The position numbers and the translations under genes were made by a program. Under the pieces are notes generated by a model. That model was not told the DNA's origin. It saw only the letters and a program-made list of their open reading frames with translations, and made no database searches. Of a stretch of DNA of 64,000 nt, positions 27,052-35,008 are shown in pieces. Position 1 is the stretch's first letter. Every line of letters starts with the position of its first letter. Origin of the DNA: Acidimicrobiaceae bacterium (GTDB taxonomy: Bacteria; Actinomycetota; Acidimicrobiia; Acidimicrobiales; UBA8592); the NCBI GenBank assembly GCA_024641655.1, contig JAHECR010000003.1, forward strand, positions 62,001 through 126,000, given 5' to 3'.

Positions 27052-28146
27052 TCAGCCGAGTGCGCTGGCGGGATCGATACGGGTGATGCGGCGCAGCGAC
27101 AGGAGGCTGCCGAGCGCAGCGGTGACGCAGACGGCGACAAGGACGAATGCGGCGCGGCCGAGCCGGAACTGCACCGGGACCCCCGCCGGGACGACCTGGG
27201 CGAGCAGCGCCGTCGCCGAACCGCCGACGACGAAGGCCCCGAAAGCGACGACCACCGCCTGGGTCACCACCACGGCGACGAGCGCGCCGTCGGTGGCACC
27301 GATCGCCTTCAGCACTGCGTACAGACCGACGCGTTCGAGGGTGAGCAGGGCGAAGAACAACGCGACGACGAGCCCGGCGACGAACACCGTCACCCAGATG
27401 ACGGCGGTGAACGTGCGGTTCTGTTCGACGATGCCCGGCACGGAGAAGACCGCATCGTGTTCGCTCAGCGAGGCCGTCGAACCGGTTGCGACGTCGATCC
27501 GGGCGATCGCATCGTCGACGTCCACCCCGTCGGCCAGGCGCACGACGAGAACCTGGAATACGCCATCGGCGACCACCGCGTCGGGTCGATTCGCGTTCAG
27601 CACGCTGCGCCAGGTCGCAGCGTCGACCCAGAGGCCGTTCTGCAGCAGGTAGTTGGAGTCCTCCACCCAGCCCACGATCTCGAGAGGTACCGCACGCGGC
27701 CCGACGAGCACGACATCGCCCACGTCGGCCCCGAAACCGCGGAGCCGCCGATCGGCGTAGGCGCCACCGGACGTCGGCGGCGGGGGCAGTCCGGCACTCG
27801 GGAGCTCGTACCCCGCCACCGCCGCGTCGACGATGCCGTCGTGACCGGGTACCTGCACGCCGAGCAGCGCCAGCCCGAGGCCGCCCACCGCGGCCACACC
27901 GTCGACCTCGGCAACGGTGGCGGCAGTCGCGAGATCGATCGACGATCGCAGCACGGCGTCGCGCGCGTCGTCGGAGAAGACGACGGCATCGGCTTCGTTG
28001 ATCCGAATGGCGCCGGTCGCACCGAAGAACAACCCGTCGAGCAGGCCACCGAGGAACAGCAGCAAGAGGACGAGGAGACTCAGCGCCCCTCCCGCGATCG
28101 CGAACCGTGCTGGTCGCCGCCGCAGCTCACGGAGGGCGAGCCTCAT
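27052..28146 (-). CDS. FtsX/DevC-like ABC transporter permease
   Basis: A 364-residue permease with an N-terminal helix (FAIAGGALSLLVLLLLFLGGLL), an extracellular domain of about 200 residues, and three C-terminal helices with ERVGLYAVLKAIGATDGALVAVVVTQ, the FtsX/MacB-type cytoplasmic coupling region. The last residues RITRIDPASALG match the RIDPASAL end of the family. The ATG at 28146 is used because the longer frame is not protein-like. It follows the second permease by 55 bp. Confidence 0.87.
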   Translation of the reverse strand: MRLALRELRRRPARFAIAGGALSLLVLLLLFLGGLLDGLFFGATGAIRINEADAVVFSDDARDAVLRSSIDLATAATVAEVDGVAAVGGLGLALLGVQVPGHDGIVDAAVAGYELPSAGLPPPPTSGGAYADRRLRGFGADVGDVVLVGPRAVPLEIVGWVEDSNYLLQNGLWVDAATWRSVLNANRPDAVVADGVFQVLVVRLADGVDVDDAIARIDVATGSTASLSEHDAVFSVPGIVEQNRTFTAVIWVTVFVAGLVVALFFALLTLERVGLYAVLKAIGATDGALVAVVVTQAVVVAFGAFVVGGSATALLAQVVPAGVPVQFRLGRAAFVLVAVCVTAALGSLLSLRRITRIDPASALG

Positions 28147-28201
28147 CGGTACGCACCCGCAGGCCAACCGCCGGGCCCGATGGGTGCCGCACGCGAGCCG
28201 T

Positions 28202-29326
28202 TCACCGTGCCGCTCCCGCGCCGGTAGCCGAGACCGGATCGATCCGCAGCACCCGACGGATCGCGCCGACGGCTCCCAGCAGGCCGAGCGCCGACAAGCC
28301 GAGCAGCGTCGAGCCCACCGTGGTCGGATCCAGCGCTGCGGCCAGATCGCCCGACAGGCCGAACGCGAGCAACGCCGCAGCGAGTGCGACACCGACGACC
28401 GAACCCACCGCCAGGACCGCGGCGACCTGCGCCAACAGGTTGCCCAGCAGGTACCGCGTCGGGGCTCCGATGGCGCGCAACAGCGTGAGTGCCGGCGCCT
28501 TCTGCACCGTGAGGATCAGGAAGAAGAAGCCGACGACCAGGGCGACGACGAGGAACGCGAGGGAGAGGATGATCCCGAACGATTGGGTGACCGCGCGCAC
28601 GCCGGGATTCTGGTGGACGGCCTCTCGGCGGGTGAGCGCCTCGACCCCGTCGACCTCGATGTCGATGCGGTCGGTGAGGACGTCGACGTCGACGTCGGTG
28701 GCCGGCTCGACTGCGACGAGCGACGGCAGCACCGACCGCGCGTCCGGGTTGACCGCACGCTGTGCGCGTTCGAAGGTCTCGTACGACACGAAGATCGTGG
28801 GAGCGACACTCCACCGGAGGTCGTCGGCGCGACCGACCACGACGATGCGTGGTCCATCGTCGCCGACGATCGTGACGAGGTCACCGAGCGCGAACCCCGC
28901 TCCGGCATCGGCCGCCGATGCCACGGCCTCGTCCGGTCCCGCGGGCAGCCGTCCCTCCACGAGCCCGACCGGTTCGCCCAGCCCGCCGAGTCGGTAACCG
29001 AAGAGCACCGCGTCGCGCTGCTGCCCTCCCGCGTCGACCGTGTAGGTGTTCTGACCGACCGGGTCGGCGGCCGCCACTCCCTCGACCTGAGCGATCGCTG
29101 CCAGCTGTTCGGGGAACAAGAAACTGCCTTCGACGTTCTTGCGGGCCTGATCGTTGAACACCAGCACGGGTGCGTTCTGGTGCTCGATCGCGCCGACGAA
29201 GTCGGTGACGAGCCCACCGAGGAGCGCCTGCTGGAACAAGATCAGGAAGATCAGCAGCCCGACCGCAACACCGAGCAGGCTGAAGCGGAGCTTGGCGCGC
29301 AGCATCTCCCTCGTGGCCAGCAACAT
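28202..29326 (-). CDS. FtsX/DevC-like ABC transporter permease
   Basis: A 374-residue permease with the same layout as its neighbour: an N-terminal helix in LRFSLLGVAVGLLIFLILFQQALLGGL, an extracellular domain, and C-terminal helices with APALTLLRAIGAPTRYLLGNLLAQV and ending VLRIDPVSATGAGAAR. The two permeases are divergent paralogues and probably form a heterodimer with the ATPase at 26359. No membrane-fusion protein gene is present, as expected for a monoderm. The cargo is unknown. Confidence 0.87.
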   Translation of the reverse strand: MLLATREMLRAKLRFSLLGVAVGLLIFLILFQQALLGGLVTDFVGAIEHQNAPVLVFNDQARKNVEGSFLFPEQLAAIAQVEGVAAADPVGQNTYTVDAGGQQRDAVLFGYRLGGLGEPVGLVEGRLPAGPDEAVASAADAGAGFALGDLVTIVGDDGPRIVVVGRADDLRWSVAPTIFVSYETFERAQRAVNPDARSVLPSLVAVEPATDVDVDVLTDRIDIEVDGVEALTRREAVHQNPGVRAVTQSFGIILSLAFLVVALVVGFFFLILTVQKAPALTLLRAIGAPTRYLLGNLLAQVAAVLAVGSVVGVALAAALLAFGLSGDLAAALDPTTVGSTLLGLSALGLLGAVGAIRRVLRIDPVSATGAGAAR

Positions 29327-29470
29327 CAGCCTTACCGTAGGCAACGCAACCGGGCGAGGCGCGGTCAGGCCCGACCAACCCGACCACCTCTGCGTCAACG
29401 CGGTCTCGCCGTACCCGGCGCCTTCACTCGTTCGCCCGCTGCGGCCCGGCAAGACCGCGTCGGCGCTCGG

Positions 29471-30271
29471 TCAGCGACCGGTGAAACGGGCGGGGCGACG
29501 TTGCACGAAGGAGGCCACGCCCTCTGTGGCGTCCTCGCTCGCGAGGAGGGTGCTCTGCACGGCTGCGAGCGCGGCGATGGCGGCGTCGGGCCCTTGGTGC
29601 ACGAAACGTCGCGACGAGGCCTTGGTCGCCATGACGGCGAGGGGGGCCATCTCGGCGATGCGCTCGGCGATCTCGATGGCGCGTTCGAGTTGCGTCCCGA
29701 CAGCCACCACCTCCTGCACGAGGCCGATCCGACGAGCCTCGTGCGCGTCGAATTCGTCTGCGGTGAGCAGGTGGTACATGGCATTGCCCCAGCCGCCGCG
29801 CTGCACGAAACGAATCGTGGCGCCACCGGTTGCGTGAATGGCGCGGGCCGGCTCGAGCTGGGAGAACCTGCAGTCGTCGGCAGCGATCACGATGTCGCCG
29901 GCGAGCGCGAGCTCGATGCCGATGGTGAAGGTGATGCCCTGGACGGCGGTGATGATCGGCTTGCGACAGCTCCGACGGAGGCCGAGTGGGTCCACACCGC
30001 CGCCTTCGTCGTGCAACGAGTCGTCGCCGCGGGCCATGCGATCGGTCCACTTCGGCAGGTCGAGTCCGGCAGTGAAGTGCGCGCCGTGGCCGAACAACAC
30101 CCCGACGCGCAGCTCCGGGTCCTCGTCGAGTCGGGTGTACGCCGCGGCCAGTTGATCGGCCATCGTCGGGGTGTAGCCGTTGTACTTCGCGGCGCGGTCG
30201 AGCCCCATGAGGAGCACGTGGCCGCGGACCTCGACCGATACCGAACCCTCGAGCACTCCGTCGTCAGCCAT
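29471..30271 (-). CDS. Enoyl-CoA hydratase/isomerase family (crotonase) protein
   Basis: A 266-residue crotonase-fold protein: GHVLLMGLDR, oxyanion-hole region HFTAGLDL, and GITFTIGIELALAGDIVIAADDCRFSQLEPARAIHATGGAT. The first catalytic Glu of hydratases (QPE) is kept as QLE, but the second (AME in rat hydratase) is Tyr in GNAMYHLLTA. A simple hydratase reaction is therefore uncertain; isomerase or other crotonase chemistry is possible. The ATG at 30271 is used. It stands alone between the ABC unit and a DUF3499-like gene. Confidence 0.82.
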   Translation of the reverse strand: MADDGVLEGSVSVEVRGHVLLMGLDRAAKYNGYTPTMADQLAAAYTRLDEDPELRVGVLFGHGAHFTAGLDLPKWTDRMARGDDSLHDEGGGVDPLGLRRSCRKPIITAVQGITFTIGIELALAGDIVIAADDCRFSQLEPARAIHATGGATIRFVQRGGWGNAMYHLLTADEFDAHEARRIGLVQEVVAVGTQLERAIEIAERIAEMAPLAVMATKASSRRFVHQGPDAAIAALAAVQSTLLASEDATEGVASFVQRRPARFTGR

Positions 30272-30344
30272 GGTCGCAGACGTTAGAAGACGCCACCGTC
30301 GACGGGAAGTCCGCCCGGGTCGGTGGAGCCCGGGCGACGCCGTC

Positions 30345-31100
30345 TCAGTCGTCGCGGACGACCCGGAAGGCGCGCTTGAGCAGCGGTGTGGAATCCGACG
30401 CGTGCAGCTCGTCGTGGCTCTCGGGCGCCCAGAGCGCTCCCTGGCCCGACTCCTCGAACACCTGGGCCGCTTCACCGCTGGCAACCGTCGGCACCACCTG
30501 TAGGTGACGTGGGTCGTCGTCGGTGATCGCCGCGGCAACCGCATCGGCGTGCATCGGCGTGTCGGCGGGATTGTGTCCGTCGCTGGGGACGCCGCCGGGG
30601 GTCGCCGCTTCGACGACGGGATCACCGGGCGGGTCCGTTTCCCCGGCGCGCTCGGCGATCGTCGCCTCGACCGAGGGCTCCGGGGAGGCCCCCTCCGGTC
30701 CGGCGGTGTCTTCGCGACCGGACTCGGGCTCTCGGGTTTGCGCGTCCTCGTCACCACCGTCGCCTTCGACGGCAGTCGCGGGCTCGACCGACGTCGCCGT
30801 GGTCGCAACCGGCTCGGGTCGGGGTGCGGCGGCCGCCCCATCGAGGTCGAGGTCTGGCGCCGGGGCACGCTTCTTCCTGCGGCGACGGACCGGTGTCGGA
30901 GCGGGGCGCTCGTCGTGGAGACCCCAGCCGACGGGCACCCGGATGCGGTCGGCATGACGCTCGCACAGCGATACGCCCTCAGGCGCGAACGCATGGTCGA
31001 GACCGACGAGCCAGGCCTCGCACTCCTGGGTCGCGATGAGCAGCGCGGACACGGCAACCTCGCCGCACCCCGCTCGTCCACACAACGCGATCGTCACCAC
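30345..31100 (-). CDS. DUF3499-like protein with N-terminal zinc-ribbon-type domain
   Basis: A 251-residue protein. The first 60 residues have Cys7, Cys12, Cys46 and His49 (ALCGRAGCG, then SLCERHADRIRVPVGW), the layout of actinobacterial DUF3499 proteins and a likely metal site. After residue 65 comes a long acidic, Pro/Glu/Ala-rich, probably disordered region, ending in STPLLKRAFRVVRDD. The GTG at 31100 is the start. No function is known; the family is conserved in Actinobacteria. Confidence 0.72.
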   Translation of the reverse strand: MVTIALCGRAGCGEVAVSALLIATQECEAWLVGLDHAFAPEGVSLCERHADRIRVPVGWGLHDERPAPTPVRRRRKKRAPAPDLDLDGAAAAPRPEPVATTATSVEPATAVEGDGGDEDAQTREPESGREDTAGPEGASPEPSVEATIAERAGETDPPGDPVVEAATPGGVPSDGHNPADTPMHADAVAAAITDDDPRHLQVVPTVASGEAAQVFEESGQGALWAPESHDELHASDSTPLLKRAFRVVRDD

Positions 31101-31234
31101 TGCGCGACGCTACCGCACGCCCGGCGCCGCTTCGAGGCATCTCCGGGTCTTCCGACCCTGCACCCGCCGCCCGTTGCTCCCGCGTCGGGGACCGGTGCAC
31201 CGCTAACGTCGACCCGCGACCGACCACCCGACAC

Positions 31235-31249
31235 GAGGAGTGCACCATC
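31235..31249 (+). promoter_or_regulatory. Ribosome binding site in front of an apparent ATC start
   Basis: GAGGAG (31235-31240) is six bases before ATC (31247-31249), ideal placing for initiation. The frame upstream has no ATG, GTG or TTG nearby, and family-like protein sequence begins at this ATC. Confidence 0.5.
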
Positions 31250-32230
31250 GACCTGTGGCGCCGAATCGAGACCATCACCCGGCAGCTCGAGCTGTGCGAG
31301 GTCGGTCGGGGCGACGTCGCCGCGGTCCTGAGCGGGTTCGGCAGCGACGAGTCGATCGTCGAGATCGTGGCCGCTGCCCTGGATCGCCTCGGCTGCATCA
31401 CCATGCAGCTCAGCGTCGGCAGCATCAGCGGCCCTGTTGCCCCTGCCGCGGTGCGTGCCGCGCTGGAGCAAGCCGACGTGATCATCGACGTCGGGTCGGG
31501 CCTCGCGACCCGACTCGGCGCGCTGGCGCCCGACGCCCGCTGCCTGGCGCTCGACATCGCCGACGTGGACGGGCTCGATCACCTCGTGTCCCACCCGGGC
31601 GTGGGGCAACGCGCCGGGCGCCTCAGCAATCTGCTCTGGGCCAGCAACTCCTTCCGCATCGAGGGTGCATCGGGCACGGCCCTGCAGATCCGGCTGGAAG
31701 CGTGTCGGGTGCACGACGAGATCGGCGTCGCCTCCCGGCCGGGCGATGTCGCACGGTTCCCGACGGCAACCGTGTGGTGCGCGCCCGATCCCACGCTCGT
31801 CAGCGGGACCTTGGTGGCAATGCCCGGCGATGTCGTGGCCGAGGCCGAGCACATCCTGCGGAGCCCGGTCCGACTCGAGATCGACCGCGGGCACCTCGTG
31901 GAGATCCTGGGCGAGTCCGACGATGCCGACCTGATCCGGGTCCAGCTCGAACACCACGGCAGTGACGCGGCCTACGTCGTCGCTCGGATCGGGATCGGTT
32001 TGGCCCTCACGCGTGCGATCGCCGCTCCGAGTCCCTTCTCGCCAAGGCGGATCACTGCGCTGCCGGTGATCGCGGCGGCCGGCAACTGTACGGTCGTGTT
32101 CGGCGAGGCCCTGACCCTCACCCTCTCGTCAGCCTCCGTCAGCGTGCACGAGACCCCAGTCGTGATCGAGGGCCGGCTCGTCGGTGCGCTCACCCCCGAC
32201 ATCTACGAACGGGCCGCGGCGAGCCGCTGA
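31247..32230 (+). CDS. M29 aminopeptidase/NicX-like protein with apparent non-canonical start
   Basis: From ATC at 31247 the frame gives 327 residues. The N-terminus LWRRIETITRQLELCEVGRGDVAAVLSGF resembles the opening domain of M29 aminopeptidase-T and 2,5-dihydroxypyridine dioxygenase (NicX)-like proteins, followed by ADVIIDVGSG. The C-terminal half has LVAMPGD, RGHLVEILG and YVVARIGIGLAL, matching the family's GE, GxVxxIxG and ELGIGLN blocks, but with several metal-ligand positions changed. The first standard start is GTG at 31367, which would remove 40 homologous residues and has no ribosome binding site. CTG at 31253 is another candidate. The substrate is unknown. Confidence 0.62.
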   Translation: MDLWRRIETITRQLELCEVGRGDVAAVLSGFGSDESIVEIVAAALDRLGCITMQLSVGSISGPVAPAAVRAALEQADVIIDVGSGLATRLGALAPDARCLALDIADVDGLDHLVSHPGVGQRAGRLSNLLWASNSFRIEGASGTALQIRLEACRVHDEIGVASRPGDVARFPTATVWCAPDPTLVSGTLVAMPGDVVAEAEHILRSPVRLEIDRGHLVEILGESDDADLIRVQLEHHGSDAAYVVARIGIGLALTRAIAAPSPFSPRRITALPVIAAAGNCTVVFGEALTLTLSSASVSVHETPVVIEGRLVGALTPDIYERAAASR

Positions 32231-32305
32231 AGTGGAGCGCGAGGGTGCCACGGCGCTCGCCCCTCTGTGTCGGGGACTGTCACACCCCATTCGCATACTG
32301 CGGTC

Positions 32306-32761
32306 ATGGATACGTGCCTCGAACCCCGAGCCCGGCAGATCACGAACCTCGACGTCGAGGCCCGCCGCCTGCGGCTGGACGTCACGACCTGGGCGATGGC
32401 CACCGGTGCACCGATCGACTTCGATGCGCTCACCGTGATCCTCGCCGCGAAGGCCGAAGACCTCGCGCCGCTGCGCCTGTGGCGCGACGAGGACGTGTGG
32501 CGGCTCTGGTGGATCGACCTGTCGACCTGGTGCGCTCGTCGCGGCCTGCGGCCTCCAGCCCAGCTGGCGGCGACCATGCGCACGCTGTTCGACCACCTCG
32601 AGGCCGTCGACGGGTTCGACGCCGCCAGCGACGAACGCTCCCTGTTGGCCGCAGCGCTCGGCGCCGCAGGCGCCACCGATCGTCGCCATCCTGCGGCGGG
32701 AACCGCCGGTTCGGATCGTCCCCGTGGGCCGAAGTCGACACGTGGCTTGCACCTCGCTTAG
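32306..32761 (+). CDS. Hypothetical protein, Trp-rich helical
   Basis: A 151-residue protein starting MDTCLEPRARQITNLDVEARRLRLDVTTWAMATG. A charged helical core has many Trp and Leu (LRLWRDEDVWRLWWIDLSTWCARRG), then a Gly/Pro/Arg-rich tail. No signal peptide, membrane helix or enzyme motif is visible. Codon use is like that of its neighbours, so I take it as real. It lies 75 bp after the NicX-like gene and 27 bp before the LysM gene. Function unknown. Confidence 0.55.
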   Translation: MDTCLEPRARQITNLDVEARRLRLDVTTWAMATGAPIDFDALTVILAAKAEDLAPLRLWRDEDVWRLWWIDLSTWCARRGLRPPAQLAATMRTLFDHLEAVDGFDAASDERSLLAAALGAAGATDRRHPAAGTAGSDRPRGPKSTRGLHLA

Positions 32762-32788
32762 CCTCGGGACAGCTACACGGGGGGTCAG

Positions 32789-33139
32789 ATGATGCGCAAA
32801 GGCAGTGCCTTCGTCGTCGCAGCGATAGCGATCTTGGGGTTGGCAGGCTGCGGCGGCGACGGTGAACCGACGAACGCCGAGAGGCCCGAGACGACCGTGA
32901 CGCCCGATGTCGCCGCCGAGACCGTCACCCGGCCCACCGCCACCTTGGCCCCTGTGGCAACCGCGACACCGACGGGTCGCTACACCGTGCAATCCGGCGA
33001 CACGCTGAGTGCGCTCGCGCGGCTCTTCGGTATATCCGTCAGCGACATCGTCGACGCCAACGCCATCGAGGACCCCAACGCCATCGCCGTCGGCCTCGAA
33101 CTCACGATCCCCACGCCATCGAGCAGCAGCGGCGGCTGA
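32789..33139 (+). CDS. LysM-domain lipoprotein
   Basis: A 116-residue exported lipoprotein: signal peptide with lipobox LAGC, a Thr/Pro-rich linker, and one LysM domain near the C-terminus (RYTVQSGDTLSALARLF, then DIVDANAI and LTIP). LysM binds peptidoglycan GlcNAc, so the protein should sit between membrane and wall. Two ATGs stand in a row (32789 and 32792); the second is seven bases from the GGGGGG ribosome binding site and is the more likely start. No catalytic domain is attached. Confidence 0.82.
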   Translation: MMRKGSAFVVAAIAILGLAGCGGDGEPTNAERPETTVTPDVAAETVTRPTATLAPVATATPTGRYTVQSGDTLSALARLFGISVSDIVDANAIEDPNAIAVGLELTIPTPSSSSGG

Positions 33140-33173
33140 CCCGAAGGGGCCTGCCGCCGCGGCAGCGCTCGAG

Positions 33174-33731
33174 TCAACTCTCGTTGATGGTCACCGAGTT
33201 GATCACTACGTCCTCGACGGGTCGATCGCCCATGCCTGTCTGCACCCGCTGCATCGCGTCGGCGACGTCGAGTCCCTTGATCACCTTGCCGAACAGCGAG
33301 TAGTGCGGCGGGAGGCCGACCCCACTGGCACCGGTGACGATGAAGAACTGGCTTCCGTTCGTGTTCGGGCCGGCGTTGGCCATCGCGAGCGAGCCGATCT
33401 CATACCGGCCAGGTGCGGGCAGCTCGTCTTCGAAACGATAGCCGGGGCCCCCTCGGCCTGAACCCTCCGGGCAGCCTCCCTGGCACATGAAACCGTTGAT
33501 GATGCGATGGAACACGAGCCCGTCGTAGTAGTGGTACCGCGCCAGGAAGACAAAGTTGTTGACGGTCTTGGGTGCCGCGACGGCATCGAGATGGATCACC
33601 ATCTCACCCAGCGACGTCTGCATCGTCGCCACGTAGGACTTCGACGGGTCGATGCACATCGGCGGTGCGGCATCGAACGCGGTCTGGCGTGGGCTCGAGC
33701 CGTCGACGGCGGGACATTCGGGAGCAGCCAT
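33174..33731 (-). CDS. Peptidyl-prolyl cis-trans isomerase, cyclophilin type
   Basis: A 185-residue cyclophilin with active-site FHRIINGFMCQGG (Arg of the FHRI motif), MANAGPNTNGSQFFIVTG, and the HYSLFGKVIKGLDV end. About 35 extra residues precede the core (with CIDPSKSYVATMQTSLG), but no signal peptide is seen, so it is likely cytoplasmic. It is convergent with the LysM gene; a small GC hairpin (33151-33165) lies between them. Confidence 0.9.
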   Translation of the reverse strand: MAAPECPAVDGSSPRQTAFDAAPPMCIDPSKSYVATMQTSLGEMVIHLDAVAAPKTVNNFVFLARYHYYDGLVFHRIINGFMCQGGCPEGSGRGGPGYRFEDELPAPGRYEIGSLAMANAGPNTNGSQFFIVTGASGVGLPPHYSLFGKVIKGLDVADAMQRVQTGMGDRPVEDVVINSVTINES

Positions 33732-33864
33732 GCAAGGTGCCTTTCGAGGAGTTGTCGGGCTGTCACCCTAACCGCCGAGTCACGTCACGGAGGAACCTCG
33801 GGTCGGGCCCGACCGGTCGAGCATCCACCGATGGGAGTCGGCCCCGAACGTAGGCTCACCGGCC

Positions 33865-34038
33865 ATGAGCACCCCCAAGCGATCCCGGCGCATCCTCGCG
33901 CTGCGGCCGGCGAAGCTCACGGTTGCGTGTCCCGACTGTGAGGTGACCTGGCGTGGGACGCTGCGTGACCGCTGCTGGAACTGCGGGAGCGATCAGACGA
34001 TCGAGGCGCCGCCTACCCAGGTCAAGATCGTCTCCTGA
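33865..34038 (+). CDS. Small zinc-ribbon protein, 57 residues
   Basis: The ATG at 33865 opens a 57-residue frame: a basic N-terminus (MSTPKRSRRILALRPAKL), then VACPDCEVTW and DRCWNCG, a pair of CxxC knuckles 15 residues apart, and a short tail ending QVKIVS. The four Cys predict a zinc ribbon of the kind in small nucleic-acid-binding or ribosome-associated proteins. It is too short for many gene finders. It is divergent from the cyclophilin gene across about 130 bp, and followed by a large inverted repeat. Function unknown. Confidence 0.6.
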   Translation: MSTPKRSRRILALRPAKLTVACPDCEVTWRGTLRDRCWNCGSDQTIEAPPTQVKIVS

Positions 34039-34053
34039 CGACCAGCGGCCACA

Positions 34054-34115
34054 GCAGGTGGCGCAGTCGATGACCGAAACCCCCGACGGTCATCGACTGC
34101 TTTGAAGCCACCTGC
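34054..34115. repeat. Large two-part inverted repeat (possible RNA hairpin)
   Basis: The inner arms GCAGTCGATGACCG (34063-34076) and CGGTCATCGACTGC (34087-34100) are a perfect 14-bp pair around a 10-base loop. The outer arms GCAGGTGGC (34054-34062) and GCCACCTGC (34107-34115) add nine more pairs, with TTTGAA bulged on one side. It begins 15 bases after the zinc-ribbon stop. There is no T-run, so it is not a typical terminator. The rest of the 288-bp gap to 34327 shows nothing clear. Confidence 0.8.
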
Positions 34116-34326
34116 GAACTCCTGCCCAGCCGATTGCCCCCCGGTCATCTCGACAAGAGCGTGGAGTTGTTCATGTGTCGTTCGCCACAGTACACAGCTC
34201 GTCGGCTGACGCCAAACGGACGGTCGGAAATCCCGCAAGGCGATGGCCCGGGCTCCGCGCGGGCTCCGAGATCGCGCCACGATCGGCGAACCCGCTCCCT
34301 GACGCTCCCCTCGCCGCTCACCTCCT

Positions 34327-34878
34327 ATGGTGGGGCCTGTGACGAGCGACGTCGTCTACCCCTTTCTTATCGCGGCCGGATGCGGCCTCGTCGTGGCGGC
34401 GGTGCACCTGGTCACTCGACGGCGCCCGACCCGGGCCGACATCGCCGTGCCCGAATCGCGGCCGGCCACGACGCATGGTTCCAAGCCCGATCCCGGCCCG
34501 GCGGGTGAGCCCGCTGACGCCGCGGGGCTCCAGGCCTGGCACCTGTCGCACGAGGCGACGTTGCTGGCGTTCATGGAGGAAGTCGGCGCGTCCGCCCGCG
34601 GCAACGGGCCCCCGCGGCTCGACGCGCTCGGCGCGACACTCGACATGGCCGCGGCCGATCATCCGGCCGCGGAGATGCGTGGGGAGCTCGCCGGGATGCA
34701 CTCGGCCGCCCGGGCAATGTTCGATGCCGCCGACCGTGGAGACGACGACGGCATGGCGCGCCACCTCAACCGCTACGAGCAGTATCGCGACGTCTGGCTG
34801 GATCGACTTGCGCAGTTTCCAATCGACCCCAGCCGGGTCGCCGACGTGCGGGCTCGCGCGCGGTCGGACCGGCGCTGA
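34327..34878 (+). CDS. Hypothetical protein with one N-terminal membrane helix
   Basis: A 183-residue protein with one helix (VVYPFLIAAGCGLVVAAVHLV) near the N-terminus, a Pro-rich basic linker, and a soluble helical domain (LQAWHLSHEATLLAFMEEVGASA, then HSAARAMFDAADRGDDDGMARHLNRYEQYRDVWLDRL). The anchored domain would face the cytoplasm if the positive-inside rule holds (Arg-rich after the helix). The start may be ATG 34327 or GTG 34339. No recognised family. Confidence 0.6.
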   Translation: MVGPVTSDVVYPFLIAAGCGLVVAAVHLVTRRRPTRADIAVPESRPATTHGSKPDPGPAGEPADAAGLQAWHLSHEATLLAFMEEVGASARGNGPPRLDALGATLDMAAADHPAAEMRGELAGMHSAARAMFDAADRGDDDGMARHLNRYEQYRDVWLDRLAQFPIDPSRVADVRARARSDRR

Positions 34879-35008
34879 GCGATCAGCGCCCACGACGTCG
34901 GGGACCGGTCCAATGGCGGGCGGGGTGGCACGCTGCTGATCTGATCGCTAGGTTGGTGAAAACCCGACCCATCTGGTCGAGTATCACCCCACGCGAGGAG
35001 CACATCCC

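Noticed and set aside
26359-29326. Antibiotic-resistance or bacteriocin ABC cluster
   Set aside because: No neighbouring sensor kinase, precursor peptide or peptidase domain; the genes only support a general FtsX/DevC-type exporter.
27010-30286. Long plus-strand frames opposite the two ABC permeases and the crotonase
   Set aside because: Antisense to genes with clear motifs; Asp/His/Arg-rich shadow composition.
31240-31965. Frame starting GTG at 31240 as the true gene in place of the NicX-like frame
   Set aside because: Its peptide is Arg/His/Pro-rich with no motif, whereas the other frame has family-like blocks from ATC 31247 onward.
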